A stretch of DNA of 64,000 bases. It comes from Aphelocoma coerulescens (lineage: Eukaryota > Chordata > Aves > Passeriformes > Corvidae). The DNA is taken from assembly GCF_041296385.1 (NCBI RefSeq), contig NC_091023.1, positions 7,936,924 through 8,000,923 on the forward strand, given 5' to 3'. Every line of letters begins with the position of its first letter. Position 1 is the stretch's first letter. The translations under genes and the position numbers were made by a program. Below, piece after piece: positions 24,592 through 37,324 of this stretch. The notes under the pieces are model-generated. The model was given only the letters and a program-made list of their open reading frames with translations, ran no database searches and had not been told where the DNA came from.

Positions 24592-26744
24592 GAGTAGATG
24601 TTTCTCTGTAAGATTTAGTGCTTTTCCTTATTCTTAAAATTTGTCTGGCAGTGTTATGGGATTTATTAAATTAGTTTGATTAGAAATGAGACTTGCATTC
24701 CGCAGACAACGTATTTGGCCCTAGGAATCATGGGCACTTGATTTTAATAAGCTGATGTATGCATCTGTTGGCTTCTGCCCTTAATAGTTTCAGTACAAAA
24801 ATGGGATCCAGGGTTTTTTGTGGCTAAAGCTGCCTTAGATAAAAAAAAAATAGAATCTTTATTTTGCTTTTAAATCTCCCCACCGAAATTGAGGACCCAG
24901 AGTTAACTTGGAGTTTATGCTGTTGGGGTATGGTTTCCCCTGTCTGCTGAAACACTCCTGTGTCTAAGCTGGCTTGAGCTACATGACCTCTTGAGTATTT
25001 CATCCAACTCTGTGACATTAAGGGAGAAGAAGCAATGTAGTTTGTGGGTTGCTCTAGAGAGAATTGTTGCAGGAAGCTGGGAGTAGTTGCCTGTAACTTT
25101 CTGGTTTGGAAACTTGGCCAGTAGAATGTACCTGTAATTTTCCATTTGTACTGTGGACAACTGCTGGCTGTAGTGGTGTTTATTTGCAGAGTCCAGTCAC
25201 TGTTGTAACACATTCTTGGGTTTGGGATTTATACCCCAAATACAAATGTGCTGCAAGCCCCAGAGTTCCCAACCTCTGATAGATATTACCGAGGCTCTGT
25301 GTTACTGCCAGTTTCTTGGGCATGGATTTGCAATGTTTCAAAACAATGTGAGTCTAAGCAAGGAGCTAAAAAAATGAATCTGGTAGGTAAATGCTAGGAT
25401 GGCAGCTGAGCTCTGCAATTTTAGTGTCCAAAGTCAAAATTACGGTTTAATATTCTCACCAAAAGAGTTGAAAGCAAAATCTGAAACAGCTTAATGAAAA
25501 GTTGGAAGTTGATGCACTTGGCAGGTTTTGGCCTGGTCAACAGCACTAGCAAGGCTGTGGAAGGTGCTTGGGTTCTGGTTTTGGCAGACAAAGAGTAACC
25601 ACATAAAAACGTTTGAAGTGTAGTGTATTGTAGTGTAAGAATGAAGAGCCTGTGTTTTATTACTGGCTACATGTTCTTAAAATCTATGTGTGTTTTGCTT
25701 TAGTTTGCTGTCTTCACTGGTTTTCTTGGTCAGCACAACTCTGTATTGGGGAACAAATTCACCTCTGAAATTGGAACTGGGAGTCAAGATGGAGCTGAGG
25801 AACTGATGCAGAAGAATTAGTAAAGTTTTGCTTTGAAATTCATTCTCTCATCTTTTCTTTCTTCTTTCTTTTTCTCTCAAGATGGAAGACCAATGGGGTA
25901 AAAATGTGAATGCTTTTCCTCCTCTTTTTCACCTCTAAAGCTTCTGATTAAAATACCAGAAAATAGAATAGAATAGAGATATTTGTTACTACAAGTGTAG
26001 TCTGGTCAGGCTCATAAATTGACTGATGCTTTTGCATCAAGGCAGGGTCATTACAACTCTGGCCTTACATTTAGATATTCTTCAACTTTCATCTTCACGT
26101 CAGAAGACTTGCTGGTGGTATTTCAGTTAGTTTCTCCTCTGTGTGTGTTTACTGCATTTCTTTGTGTTCCACAGCTTTTGGGTAATATCAATTTCATTTC
26201 AAGAAATATATTTCATGTACTTGTTTTTTTTTTTAGATAAGCCAGACTGTTTAAGGTTGACAAGGCAGGGATTAGTGCAGAAAATGATGAATAATCCAGC
26301 TCCTTCAGTCGTGACCACTTTGTTTTCCCAGTGGCTTCTACTACCCTCATCTTAGCTGTGCTGTGTCTTTTGCTGATGTCCTTCAATGTCAGTTTTTAGG
26401 TTAAAATGATGAGAGACAGCCAGACCTATGTGGCCCTTTTTCTGTGATTCATGCTCAGAGACTGATAGAAAAAGCAGCTTCAAGAAAAGTGCAAAACCCA
26501 GAGCTGTTTTACATCCAGATCTGCTTCTGAAGCCATTGGCATTGACTTTGCCAAAAAGCTCTTCTGGGCTATGTAAATCAGGAAAAAAATCACAACAAAG
26601 TTGTTGTATACTATCAAGAGACATCCTTTCATGGAAACCATAGTCTTTATGTATAATTACTTAAAAATAATGATTAAAAAGTCATAATCCTGTATGTCCC
26701 TAAACTCTCCTGAAGATGCATGGTGTATGTTTTGTATCTTTCAG

Positions 26745-26906
26745 TGCATTTAATCCCAGTAAACCCTGTCAGGGAAGATGGGTTGAATCCTAAGAGCCGG
26801 AAGAGAATAATGCCCGATTTGCTGACAGAGCCTCCTGCCATAGACCCTGTTTACGAAGCTCATGTTTACTGCAATATTCCCACCATTGCTGAGCGCAGCA
26901 TGGAAG
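26745..26906 (+). CDS. PXYLP1: PXYLP1 coding exon 2: stem region
   Basis: This exon encodes residues 27-80 and the first base of codon 81. It begins by completing the membrane anchor (LHLIPV), then gives a hydrophilic lumenal stem with a basic KSRKR cluster at 43-47, followed by the conserved stretch DPVYEA...CNIP...AERSMEG that leads into the phosphatase fold. The acceptor is TTTCAG at 26739-26744 and the donor is GTAAGC at 26907. Phase is kept on both sides (in after base 1, out after base 1). The reading frame runs past the donor for about 90 more codons by chance, but the match to PXYLP1 stops at the splice site. Confidence 0.93.
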
Positions 26907-27803
26907 GTAAGCTTTGGGAGGGCAGATCTCAGCGTAGCTGCTTGTTTCTATGTGCTGTTATTAGAAATGATAACTGTGTATTGTCAGTTCATTGGTGCTT
27001 GGAGAAGGTGCAGCAAATGCCAGTTGGTTGCCGAATTATGTTAAATCATTCAAAACATGCTCCTGCTCTTTCCTTCCCTTTGTATCCTCTCCGTTGTCTT
27101 GATTTTTGGAAATGGTTCTGTCTCCAGGCAATGGTCAGCTATAGGCCTAAGATTGGAAGGGTTGGGAGAGGTGTAGATATTTAATGTTTGAATTGTAATT
27201 CCTGTTGCAAGTCGGCTGCATTTCAAACAGTTGACTTGAAATTCTGGAAGAAACCCCCCACAGAAGTAATTACTTTTGGAATTCCAAGCCATTAGACATG
27301 GTCAGCTAGAAGGCATATTTGCATTCTTTACCCTACAGCGGCTGCAGTGAGTCTGAATGAAGTCCTTCATTGGCATATCCTACTAATGCTTATCAAATAA
27401 ATCACAAACTAGTATATCAAAAAGATCCAGATTAGACATGCTGCAAAATCCATCATTATGATGGGGACTGGAAGAGAGGCATTATGAAAGTGGAATAACC
27501 TTATTGTGTTGACAGAGTTCAGTGCTTGAATAATGTTTTGTGTGGTTGGTGGATTTCAGATGTACTGTGGAGATGTGCTAAGAACCTCAGTCTTGTATAA
27601 CTTGTCTTGCAATCTGAAGTGAAATCTTTCTTGGGTTGGTTAAGTTGTATTTTCCTAGGGGTGTTTTCTTTCACTGCAGTACCACAGCTATCAAGCTAAT
27701 TATACCTGCTTTTTTTAATAAAGAAAGTGTATGCAGGTAGCAATTTTTTTATCTCTCTCTCTCTTTTTTTTTTTTGTTTTTGTTCTCCCTTTCTTCACTT
27801 TAG
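26907..27803 (+). other. PXYLP1: PXYLP1 intron after coding exon 2 (897 bp)
   Basis: The donor is GTAAGC and the acceptor TTTAG. The 3' end carries an unusually long polypyrimidine tract (about 27747-27801), including a CT repeat and a T run, which predicts a strong acceptor. No other feature is seen. Confidence 0.9.
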
Positions 27804-27930
27804 GTCATGCCCCTCATTATTTTAAGCTGGTGTCAGTTCACGTGCTGATTCGACACGGTGATAGGTATCCTCTATATGCCATTCCCAAGACAAAGAGACC
27901 TGACATCGACTGTATGTTGGTGCCCAGCAG
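27804..27930 (+). CDS. PXYLP1: PXYLP1 coding exon 3: catalytic RHGDRYP
   Basis: This exon encodes residues 81-122 plus two bases of codon 123. It carries the signature of the histidine acid phosphatase family (clade 2 histidine phosphatases): R97-H98-G99-D100-R101-Y102-P103. In this family the histidine is the nucleophile that forms a phosphohistidine intermediate, and the arginines hold the phosphate. In PXYLP1 the substrate is the 2-O-phosphate on xylose in the proteoglycan linkage region, placed there by the kinase FAM20B; its removal lets glycosaminoglycan chains extend. The motif is intact, so an active enzyme is expected. The acceptor is TTTAG at 27799-27803 and the donor GTAAAA at 27931. 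Confidence 0.95.
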
Positions 27931-28826
27931 GTAAAATTCTTGGAGTTTGTCTTTACTAAGCTCTTTTTTTGCTTGAGAATAATTTTTTCCTCTTCAGGAA
28001 ACAAGTTGTGCAGCCTGAAGCACATTGTGACTTCTGACCATTGTGTATTACCATGGTTTAAAAAAACAACCCCTGTATCAGTGGTGCACAGTATTTTCTG
28101 TGAAACAACTATTACAGGTTACCAGTTCAGACCAGAGTAAGTTCTTCATGTTTCTTTAAAAAGCAAAAGCTATTTAGCTGGATATTTAGGTTGCCATTCC
28201 TCTTAGATAAGTTTCTACGTTTTGAAAATGTAAGCGCGTTGTTTGAGGTGGTCTCTTCCATTTCAGGCCAGCATGCTTCCCTTCATCTGAATACGAAAAG
28301 CTCTCAGGCAGTTCAGCACTACCATAAGAAAATTTATATTTGTATTTTATATTATTTTTTCTTTTACTCTTCAGAAATCTAGGCTATCAGAGTTTTCCCT
28401 TAATGATTTGGGTCAAAATTCAAGAAAAAATGGGAGTTGTACATTTAACTATTAAAGTACAAGTTAACAGAAAGTGCTACTGTTTGTTACTTGAAAACTA
28501 CCCCTTTCCTGTAGTTACCTCTCACTGTTTAGAACTGTCACATGTAAGTTGTGTCTAACTGCCACTAAAACATAATTTTCCTTTCTGTTTCAGTATAGTG
28601 CTTCTGTCTAACATGTCTTTGTAGGTTGCTGAAAACTCTTTTCACACCTGAATCACTTTGAGCTGCAGATATGATCTGAACTGCTGCTTTGTGGCAGAAC
28701 TTCCTTTTTTGTTTAGATTTTATTCACTGATACAGATAAATTACAGTGTACAGCAATAGAAAAAAACAGTGATGATGTAATTTCTCAACATGGCTTCTTT
28801 GATTAAATGTAAGTACTTTTAAGTAG

Positions 28827-28844
28827 GATGATGATGATGATGAT
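28827..28844 (+). repeat. (GAT)n microsatellite
   Basis: About six GAT units lie in tandem in the PXYLP1 intron. Confidence 0.8.
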
Positions 28845-29174
28845 TTTTCCAACAGAGGACTTGCAGGTGAACCTACTGAATGCTTAAAAGAAAAATACCA
28901 AGATATGTTAGCAAAACCTCTGGACAAATCTACCCCTTCATGCTGCTGTCCCCTCAGCAGTGTCAGGTGTGGAGATTTCAGTGGCTGAGGGCTGTGTGTT
29001 GTGTTCCTGCCTACATCGCTCAGGAAAAGAGGCACAGTAGGTACACAGAGCAGTGTAGATGGACCATAAATACCTTTTTCCAGAATGGCATGAAGTCTCC
29101 TCTGTCTTTAATTCCACACCAGAAAAGCAAGAACGTTATTTCTTTATTCACAAATGGCTTTACTCTTGTGCTGG

Positions 29175-29990
29175 AGGTGTTAATGCCACACTGAAAGTGC
29201 ATTTCACCTCAGTGCCTGGGAGGATCATGGAGCAGATCTTCATGGAAGGAGTTTTTAGGCATGTGCAAGATGAGAAGATGATCCAAGGCAGCCAGCACAG
29301 CTTTACTCAAGGCACATATGCCTGACCAGTCTGGTGGCCTTCTATGATGGGGTGACTGAGACAGTGGTTAAGGGAAGACTGACCAGTGTCATCTACCTGG
29401 AGTTCTGTAAGGCTTTCAGTGTGGTCCCACATGGCGTCCTTAACTCCAAATTGGAGAGATGTGGATTGGAAGGGTGGACTGTTCAGTGGGTGAGGAATTG
29501 ACTGAATGGATGCAGAGGATGCAAAGAGAATCAGTAGCTCTTTGCTCAGGTGGAGGTCAGTGATGGGCGGTGTCCCTCAGGTCTCTGGGACTGGTGCTCT
29601 TTGATACCTTCATTACTAACACGGACAGTGGAAGCAAGTGCATCCCTGGTAACTTTGCAGTGACAAGAAACTTGTGTCCAGCTTGAGAAATGGGTCCATG
29701 AGAAACTCCAGAGGGTCAAAAAGTTCAAGAGGTTCACTTGGGTCAGGGCAGTCCCAGACATGGGGACAGACTGGGAGAAATCACTGGGAACAGACTTGCA
29801 GAAAACTTGGGCGTTCTGGTGGATGAAAAACTGGATGTGTGCACTGGCAGCCCAGGAGGCCAGATATTGGCTGCTGCTTTTCTGTGTTCACACTTCAGCT
29901 TCCACCAAAGTGCCTGTTCTGTCAAGAGGTGTCATTCAGTGGTCTGATCCAACATCCTCCAAGAGAAGTTGGATTTCCTTGAGCGGTACC
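29175..29990 (+). mobile_element. CR1 LINE internal fragment with dead reverse transcriptase
   Basis: This is a + strand fragment of CR1 ORF2, broken by stops and frameshifts. Recognisable pieces in order are [60 protein letters not shown], and further on NLGVLVDEKLD. These match reverse transcriptase palm and thumb segments and the region after them. The catalytic FADD box at about 29650-29665 has lost its aspartates through a base loss, so the copy cannot be active. Unlike the other copies in the window, it keeps internal sequence rather than the 3' end. Confidence 0.88.
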
Positions 29991-31875
29991 TAAACCCAGA
30001 AGCACTCTGTGCCTGCTGCAAACTGAGTGGCTTCCTGAAATGAGATGTGCATTCCTGAGATTGCAGAGAGGAGACCAAACTCCAGTTATCTCTGCCATAG
30101 AGTGGAGTGGGAAATTAATTTTTCTAACAAGATGGAAAATGAATCGTGTGCTAATAGCTGTGATAACATTTTTAATGACCTGCCTGTAAAGGGTGAGATT
30201 ATTTCCAGCATGAAATAGTAAGTAGAGAAATATGATCCAGATTTCTATTTGAGTTCCTGAAGGCTCTGATCTTCTGATCTTTCTTTATATCTGTCATGTT
30301 AGAATGTATGTGAGAAAGCTTTATTGAAAAGATGTTAACTGCAAGCGACAGTGTTGGACGAGTAGCTGTGTTTCTCAGTGTGCCACAGGAGACCTCAGTT
30401 TTGTATTTGTCAGAGAAGCTTTTATAGCTGTTTCCACTTCAGTTTCAGGCAAGGACTACAACATGAAGGCCCTGGAGTCAGAAAAGCTATCCATAAAAGG
30501 CAAGGAAGTAGTGTGGCTTTGACACAGCATGACCAAATGGAGCAGTTAAGAGGGCACAGCCAGGCTCTGAGGAGGCCAGAGGGGGAATGCCTGTGGCTCT
30601 CAATGATTTATGAAGCATTAGAGCATCAGTGTGTAGATGACACAGCCCTTACCACTCACAGCCCCTGAAAGACCTTGTCTCCTCAAGAACAGAATGTATG
30701 TAAAATAGCATCTCCTCTCCTAATTTAGGGCAGCAGAAAGATTAAAAGAGTTGGCTCTGCACCATTCTGTCCAGATGTGTTAAAGCTGACCTTCCTGAAT
30801 AAATCTAGAATTCAACCATTGTTTTGAATGGAACATTCATTACTTCAGCATCAGGAAGCTATTTGCTGTGTTTGGCTGTCAGGCTTATATTCCTTTGTGA
30901 TGTAAATTTGGTGCTCGATTGTCAATGTATTTATATGGGGAGTGTGACAGAGTCTGTAATTGCTGCCTTTGAACTGAGGGTTTCTTGCTGTTGTGCAGTT
31001 GAGTTGAGATGCCTGATGGAAAGTCTGGCTTGTTTAAGCTTTCTGGACTCACAACATCAGATAAGCAAGCTGCTCATATGCAGGCTGCTCTTTATTTGAC
31101 TTGGCATTCGGCTGATGGAATTCATTAATTCAGCAGATTATGCCACAGCCCCATGGACTTCTAATGGATATGCAAAATAGCCTTGAGGTCATGCTTGGGT
31201 TTTGTGAATTATGGATTGTGACATATAAATGTGGAATGAATATAAGCAAATGGATTAAATGCTTTGGAGAGTCTTCTATCTAAAATTTCAATTAATATTA
31301 TTATTATCATTTTTATTGTTCTGGATGCAAATTTTCAGAGGGAACCACATAACACATACTTTTTCCTCAAGAAAATGACTTGAATGATGTTATGAAAATC
31401 CTTTCATTGTAGTGTTTGCTTATGGGGGAAATAAATTAATCCTACACTTTTTTTTCCTTATGTAGCTCACATTTATAGTGTCAAATGTAAAAAATATACA
31501 GTGTTTCTTCACTGAGCTTGTATGTGAGAGAGAAGAAATGCTTTTTGGAAGATGCTAAAATGATTTCAGAAGACTGCTATAATTTGATAGTAAGCTGTGT
31601 TAATTAGCATATACTTGAAGGCATTTTGAGAGGTGTTGATGTTAATCATAAGAAGCTTAGTAACAAATACTGAAATTTTAGGTTCAGTATGCACATGTTT
31701 TGAAACTGCCACAAAAATGAGCTGGGAGGTGGGAGATGAGACAACCATCATACTGTGAGCTAAAGGGGCTGTGGGTTTGACTTGGGGTGAGGTCAAAGTA
31801 GGATCCAGACCAGCACCAGCTGAAGAAAGGTCTCCTGAGGCCTCTGCTGACTTTGAAGACTCAGAGCAGTGAAGT

Positions 31876-31965
31876 AGATGGAATTACAGAGCCATGGAAT
31901 AATTTGGGCTGGAGGGGACCTCACAGATCCTCTCATTCCAAGCCCCTGCCAGGGGAGCACTCTGG
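31876..31965 (-). mobile_element. Short CR1 3'-terminal fragment, antisense
   Basis: The sequence corresponds to the last 80 or so bases of CR1 on the opposite strand: an ATTACAGAGCCATGGAATAA-like tail, then the GGCTGGAGGGGACCT block and the CAAGCCCCTGCCAG block. It is diverged and 5'-truncated. Confidence 0.75.
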
Positions 31966-34900
31966 AGTTTGTTATAAAAATGTAAAAACTGCGAGACCTT
32001 TGTGAATAAATAATCCCCAGCAGTACTACTGCTGCCTTAGGATCTCTCTTGTAGACTACAATGTTCTATTGTTGGGTTAAGTGACTCTTCCCATTCATTT
32101 TCCTTCTAAAAAGGAAACAGTGTAGTCCTTTGATCTCACACTTTTTTTTTTGCCTACTTGAACTTCACAGAAAACACATGTTATTTGTGCTTGAAGTTCT
32201 AAAATGATTTTTTGCATTTTAAGAGAAAGGGACTTGCTTTTGATACAATTTGCAGGGAGAATCTTGCGTTGTACAGTCACAGAAAGGTCATGTTTGTGTG
32301 TCTGAACCCTGGTGTGGTCACATTTACTCACTGAGTGATGCACTGAGGGCTCTGCAACTCCTTGGTCCTCTCAGCTTTTGCCATGCATCTCAACTCCTTA
32401 AGGAAAAAGGAAATTTTATTGAAGGATGCCAGCTCTGTTCCTGGCAGAAATACATAATATAGTTCAAATAGTTGTGCAATATTTCTTTCCATGTACACTG
32501 TAGCAATAAAGAGGTGATATTTCAGTATTAAAGCATTTTAAGACCTTTGCAAATAAGATATTTAAATGTTGATTAAGGATTTAAATGTTGGTCCATCTTA
32601 ATGCTAGTGCATGAAAACCAGAGTATTAAATCTGGGATCTATTATCCCAGTGTTTAGTTCGTAAATAACAAAAAGGTCGCCTGAATTAATTATTTGAGGG
32701 AAAAGAAGCATCCTCAGTTTTGTTACAGATTAAATTTATTCTATTGTACATAAGTAAAATAATTAAAAGGCATATTAACAGATTTTAAATAATGGAACCA
32801 AATGTTAAAATTGGGAAGTGCGGCTATTGTTAGTGGGTTTAAGTGAAAAGCTGTTCCATTTTCTGACAAAATATGAAATATTTTTTTATACTAATACCTT
32901 TTGTAAATGTGGTTGCTTGCCATTGTAATGCCAGGAAAATTACAGAAGGATATCTCTTTAGCCCGTTTTTATTTTCTGATTATTTTTATGGAAATAAAAT
33001 TTTAAGGGTAATTCAGTCTTTTCAACTGTACAACTGAGCAATTTCCTTTGCTTCCTGCTCCAACAGCCCCAGCAGCCTCAGCCGTGTTGCCTGGATACTC
33101 CATCTCCTGCAGCATCTGTAAATTGGCCAATTCAACAGGAGGATTCATATTCTAAATAAAAGCCAAGTCTTGGGGTGGGAGGGGGATTGCTTTGTCAGCT
33201 GGGAGCCTGAGTGCTGCTCAAATCCTGCTGCTGAGAAAAATGGGTGTTTGTTTGCCCAGTTCTACAGGGATATGTACTGAACAAGAAGTAAGCTTTGAAT
33301 TTCTATTCAGAAAGATGTCCAACAGTCATATTTCACAATGCACTTCTGCAGGCATGTGCTTATTTTGTGCTCACTTTAAATACAGTGTAATCCGAAGTTA
33401 AGTAACTTGAATCTCCATATCTAATATTATTAATACACTGTATTAATACACTGGAATATAAATTCGTCAATTATCATCCCTTTTTAAATTTTGTCTTGAA
33501 AGTTAATTTATTTTGCCTGCTATTTTTTCAGAAAATGCCTTTTGCAAAGTACAGATAAATACTTTGCTTTCTTCTTTCCTTTCTTTCTTCCCACAAGTGA
33601 TTGCTGGCAGTTTTATCAGCACGGGTTGGATTCTGTTAGAATTCTTTCAGGCTTTTGTGAGCAAAACAGAAAAAGAAGCAGAATGGATAATGCAGTTGTT
33701 CTAGTTTTCTATCACATGTGTTTGCAGAACTTGTTAATTAAGTGAACAGCATTTAAGGAAAATTTCGATTGTCAGTTTATTCATGTGTAGAGTTTTGTAA
33801 AGTTCAAGATTTAGAAAATTGGTGGTTCAGCCTGCTACCTCTGTAATAAGCTTAAAAGGCCATTTGCTAATGGGTGTAATTTAATTTTCTCAACTTAATT
33901 CTTCCATTTTTAGATTTCACTGCTGGGCTGTGAAAATAGTGCAATGTACAAAATGTTCTCTTGGAAATGTTCTTCTGGAGCTGGAGTGAGCTTCTGATGT
34001 ACGATTGTACAACAGGAAGCCTCTGCTGCTTGAGAAACATAAACCAGGCTTCGTTCCTTTTTCTGCTTTGCAAATACCAATCTTCATTTGCCCTGCTAAA
34101 GTTACGATGTACAGAAGAAGCTGTGGATTTAGAATATCATAAATTGGCTGGTTTTCCTTTAATTTGAAGTAAAAATGAAAAAAATTAGTCTGATTTTTAA
34201 TTTCATTATGCTTTTTGTCTCATTTCCTTTCTTTTTCTTACTGGCAGTTGTGGCATTTTCCTGCCAGGATGGGTTTTTTTTCCTGAATGTAAATAAAATA
34301 CTGGAAAATTCCAATTTTATAAGATGATATGAGCTACCTTTCTGTTGACAGACAGATTCTTACGAGCCCTCATGTCTATGCAGGCTGTGAGCATAGCTCT
34401 GCAAGAGGTCCTCTCATGTATGATAGTTTCTCAGCTGGCTCTTCTAAGTAAGCATGCATGTCTTTGTCTCAGTTAACTTTGATTCCAGACACTCAGTCCT
34501 GCTTTAGTGGTGTTACTGCTCCCTCTGGTGGGTCCTGCAACTTGGGTTTCTTTTTAAGACCTGAGGTTTTTATATCAAAAGTAGTTTATCATTCTAACAA
34601 ATGTAAATATGAACAGTAAACACAAGTCCCAGACTTCTGTAAAAGATCCCTGACAAAATTTATTTTCTATATATATATTTTTTTTTTTAAGCACCATGAA
34701 AATATATTAACTGTATTCAAGCTGAACATCCTATTAAGACAAACCGTCTAGGGCAGCGTTGGGTTGCCAAACAGTTTCTGATTTAGTTCTGCACAAAATT
34801 AGAGAGGTGACTGTGTGACCTTTGGTAATTGTTGACATTTAACAAAGAAGACCCCACTCATATAATGCATTTCTGCTATAGGAACATGATCACAGATTTA

Positions 34901-35795
34901 TTTTTTAAAGGTTCGGATTACCTTTGGGTTACATTGTGGGCTTTTTTTGTACCTGTAGCTTTCTGCACAGCAGTACCACAGGGAGCTGAGTCTGTGGTGT
35001 ATTTGAAATTTTCAGCACAGTTTGGGAGATCTAAGCATTCTTTCACTGACTTGAACTCTGTTTCAGTGAGTTAACTCAGACATTTTTGTGAATATCTCTT
35101 TTCCAGCTGCATTCATCCCTTGCATGGTGGGGGTATCTTACCTGTGTAAGTGTCCAGCAGTGTTGGCCTCTTTCTTCCTGGATAAAAGTGCAGTACCCCA
35201 ATTATTCCAGTTTTAATGGTACTTTCCTGTCCCATGTAATTGAGACTACACATTCTAATTGATTTGAGGCTGAAGGAAGTAGAAATAAAAGCTGAGATTG
35301 TAATCAGCTTTGTACATTACAAAATCTGAGAATTCCTTCAAGATCATCTATTTAAAATACTGGTTATTTGAACCCCTTTAGATTGTTACTGCCTTTGGCT
35401 GCACTGTTAAAGAGCATTGGTACTTCAGAAACCAGAGAGAGGTTTGGAGGGTTTTAAAAGGATTTTTAAATCTCTTTTCTTTTTCATTTTAATTCATAAC
35501 AGTATTAGTGACTGAATTCAAAGCAACCCCCAGAAATTGTTCTAAATTACTTACTGAAAGGTATCATAATTTTAACATGACATCTGTTTTCCTACAGTTC
35601 TTTGGTTGGTAGTAAGTAGTTAGATTTCTTTTCCATACTTGCAAAAGTCCTGACTAAGAGCAGATGTTGTCTCAGTGGGAAATAACCTCACACCATGAAA
35701 TTTCTGAGCTGACATATTTGGAATACTTGACTCTCTTGAGTTGCTTTCCCATACGCTTTTGGAAGTGTTCACATTTTGGTTTTGTACCTCTCTAG

Positions 35796-35935
35796 GAAAC
35801 CTTCTCATCCTCAGCTTGAAGCCTTCATTAAGCATATGTCCAAAGGGTCTGCAGCCCAAATGGATGGTTCCCTGAGCAGCCTGCCTCGCTTCCCCAGTCA
35901 TTCTCTATGTGAAATGGGAGAGCTTACGCAGACAG
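35796..35935 (+). CDS. PXYLP1: PXYLP1 coding exon 4
   Basis: This exon encodes the rest of codon 123 (R), residues 124-169, and the first base of codon 170. The peptide begins KPSHPQLEAFIKHMSKGS and ends CEMGELTQT. The final GELT(Q/E)xG block is conserved in histidine acid phosphatases and packs near the active site. The exon is the least conserved part of the phosphatase domain in its middle (residues about 143-157). The acceptor is CTCTAG at 35790-35795 and the donor GTGAGT at 35936. Phases agree with the neighbours. Confidence 0.93.
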
Positions 35936-37324
35936 GTGAGTTCCCATAGCAGCTCTGTCTCATCCTCTGCTCTGTAAAACACAGTCTGCTTGAAAAGGGA
36001 TCTTCTGATTCTCTTTATATTGAAATAAATGCTTGTTTATGGAAACTTATCATGTTGGTCCTATCCTAGGCTATGCTGGGATATGGATAAAATATTAGAC
36101 TCTCTACTGTAAAAGTGGCAGCAGTTGTAGAAACCATGCTTTGTCCTGTAGCTTGACAACTCTGTTACACACTGGTCAATCTTGACATCTCTTTTAACTT
36201 TCTTTGTAGCAAGGCAGAGCACCTTTCCTTCAGGTTACTACACACCACACAGTTGCACTGTTACCCTTGTGACAAACAGCAGTGCTCACTCCCTCCTGAG
36301 GAAGATCTAGTGCTCTGTTACTGGCAGGGTTGTGATTCAGAGGGACCCTCTGTCCCCTACAAGAGATGCTGATGTAGCAGACAAACCTGATGCTTGGTCT
36401 GTGGAAATGCTTTATACTAATCTGGTCCCTGTCAGATCCTTGTGTGTTCTGGGATCTGTTTGGAAGATATCCTTGGTCACTGTCAAGTCTTGCAAAGTGA
36501 TACCAGGAGGAGAAAGCAAGGCAGGACATCACAGAAAGCTTCCTAACACAGCCTGTTGTGTGTGAAATTGCACACAGTACATGGATTGTGTAACTGAGCT
36601 GGCATCTAGACTCCTGTGGCCTGTAGCAAGTTATGTAGAGGTGTTCTAGTGCATAAAGGGTTCATGCCCATTGCTTTGCTGCTGTGAGAGGTTAGTGCAA
36701 GAAATGTGAATACTGAAATAGAGGTTTTTGGCACATGAGAAGGATATACTCTCCCTTTCCAGCTGGAAAAAGGCAGAGCTTAGCATGAATTACCAAGCAG
36801 TTTAAATACTCCCCAAAGGAAGATGGAGAAGGAAGTTTGATGCAATTGCTGCACCTCACCGCTGTTCTTTGAGTTTACACACTAGTTTACATTCTGTGTA
36901 TTTGTTTCCTGACTGCTGGTGGTTTTATTGGCTGCCATAAATTTTCAGGGACACAGCATTCTCTGCCTGCCTGAAAACCTGACTCAGGTGCAGTCTTCAA
37001 AAACACCTTACTTTTATAGTCATGTTAGACACAATCAGTCTGTCCAAGGAATAAATATTAAACCACTTAAGGTTTTAAACAAATCTGATAGAACCAACTT
37101 CTTTTCTATATTTCAGGTTAGTTCCTAGAATCTGAGAGATACTGAAGAATAGCAGGTTTCTCATGTTTCAGACAGTTTTCCTAATAGTCAATCACAAGTG
37201 AAGTTCAGTTTTGTAAGTTTATAACCTTTTAACTTATTGTTCATTTATCAGTAAGGCTGCTAGCTGTAATTTTTTTTTCAAAACTGCAGAGATTCTAATC
37301 ATGTGAATTTATGTCTAAATTCAG
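35936..37324 (+). other. PXYLP1: PXYLP1 intron after coding exon 4 (1.4 kb)
   Basis: The donor is GTGAGT and the acceptor TTCAG. No repeats or genes are recognised in it. The open frame reading in from 37303 before the last exon is intronic. Confidence 0.9.

Larger units (their letters stand above)
5965..26744 (+). other. PXYLP1: PXYLP1 intron after coding exon 1 (20.8 kb)
   Basis: This is a long intron with donor GTAAGT and acceptor TTTCAG. It contains CR1 fragments at about 7845-8280 and 21060-21375, a possible unidentified antisense retrocopy (about 7300-7700), a perfect hairpin (11542-11569), homopolymer T tracts (about 11468-11481 and 13723-13738), an AAAC-rich stretch (about 16198-16242), a dispersed repeat pair (20263-20331 and 22373-22433), and an AT-rich tandem (24519-24591). 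I recognise no internal gene. Open frames of up to about 146 codons here lack domain signatures. Confidence 0.85.
27931..35795 (+). other. PXYLP1: PXYLP1 intron after coding exon 3 (7.9 kb)
   Basis: The donor is GTAAAA and the acceptor CTCTAG. It contains a GAT microsatellite (28827-28844), a CR1 fragment with reverse transcriptase remains (about 29175-29990), a short antisense CR1 fragment (about 31876-31965), and then a strongly AT-rich part (about 31.2-35.1 kb) in which I see no gene. Confidence 0.88.

Noticed and set aside
26907..27184. Open frame continuing past PXYLP1 coding exon 2
   Set aside because: Similarity to PXYLP1 stops exactly at the GTAAGC donor, and the next codons are supplied by the exon at 27804.
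37303..37324. Methionine start just before the last PXYLP1 exon
   Set aside because: These bases are the end of the intron; the acceptor AG at 37323-37324 and the PXYLP1 frame show the exon starts at 37325.
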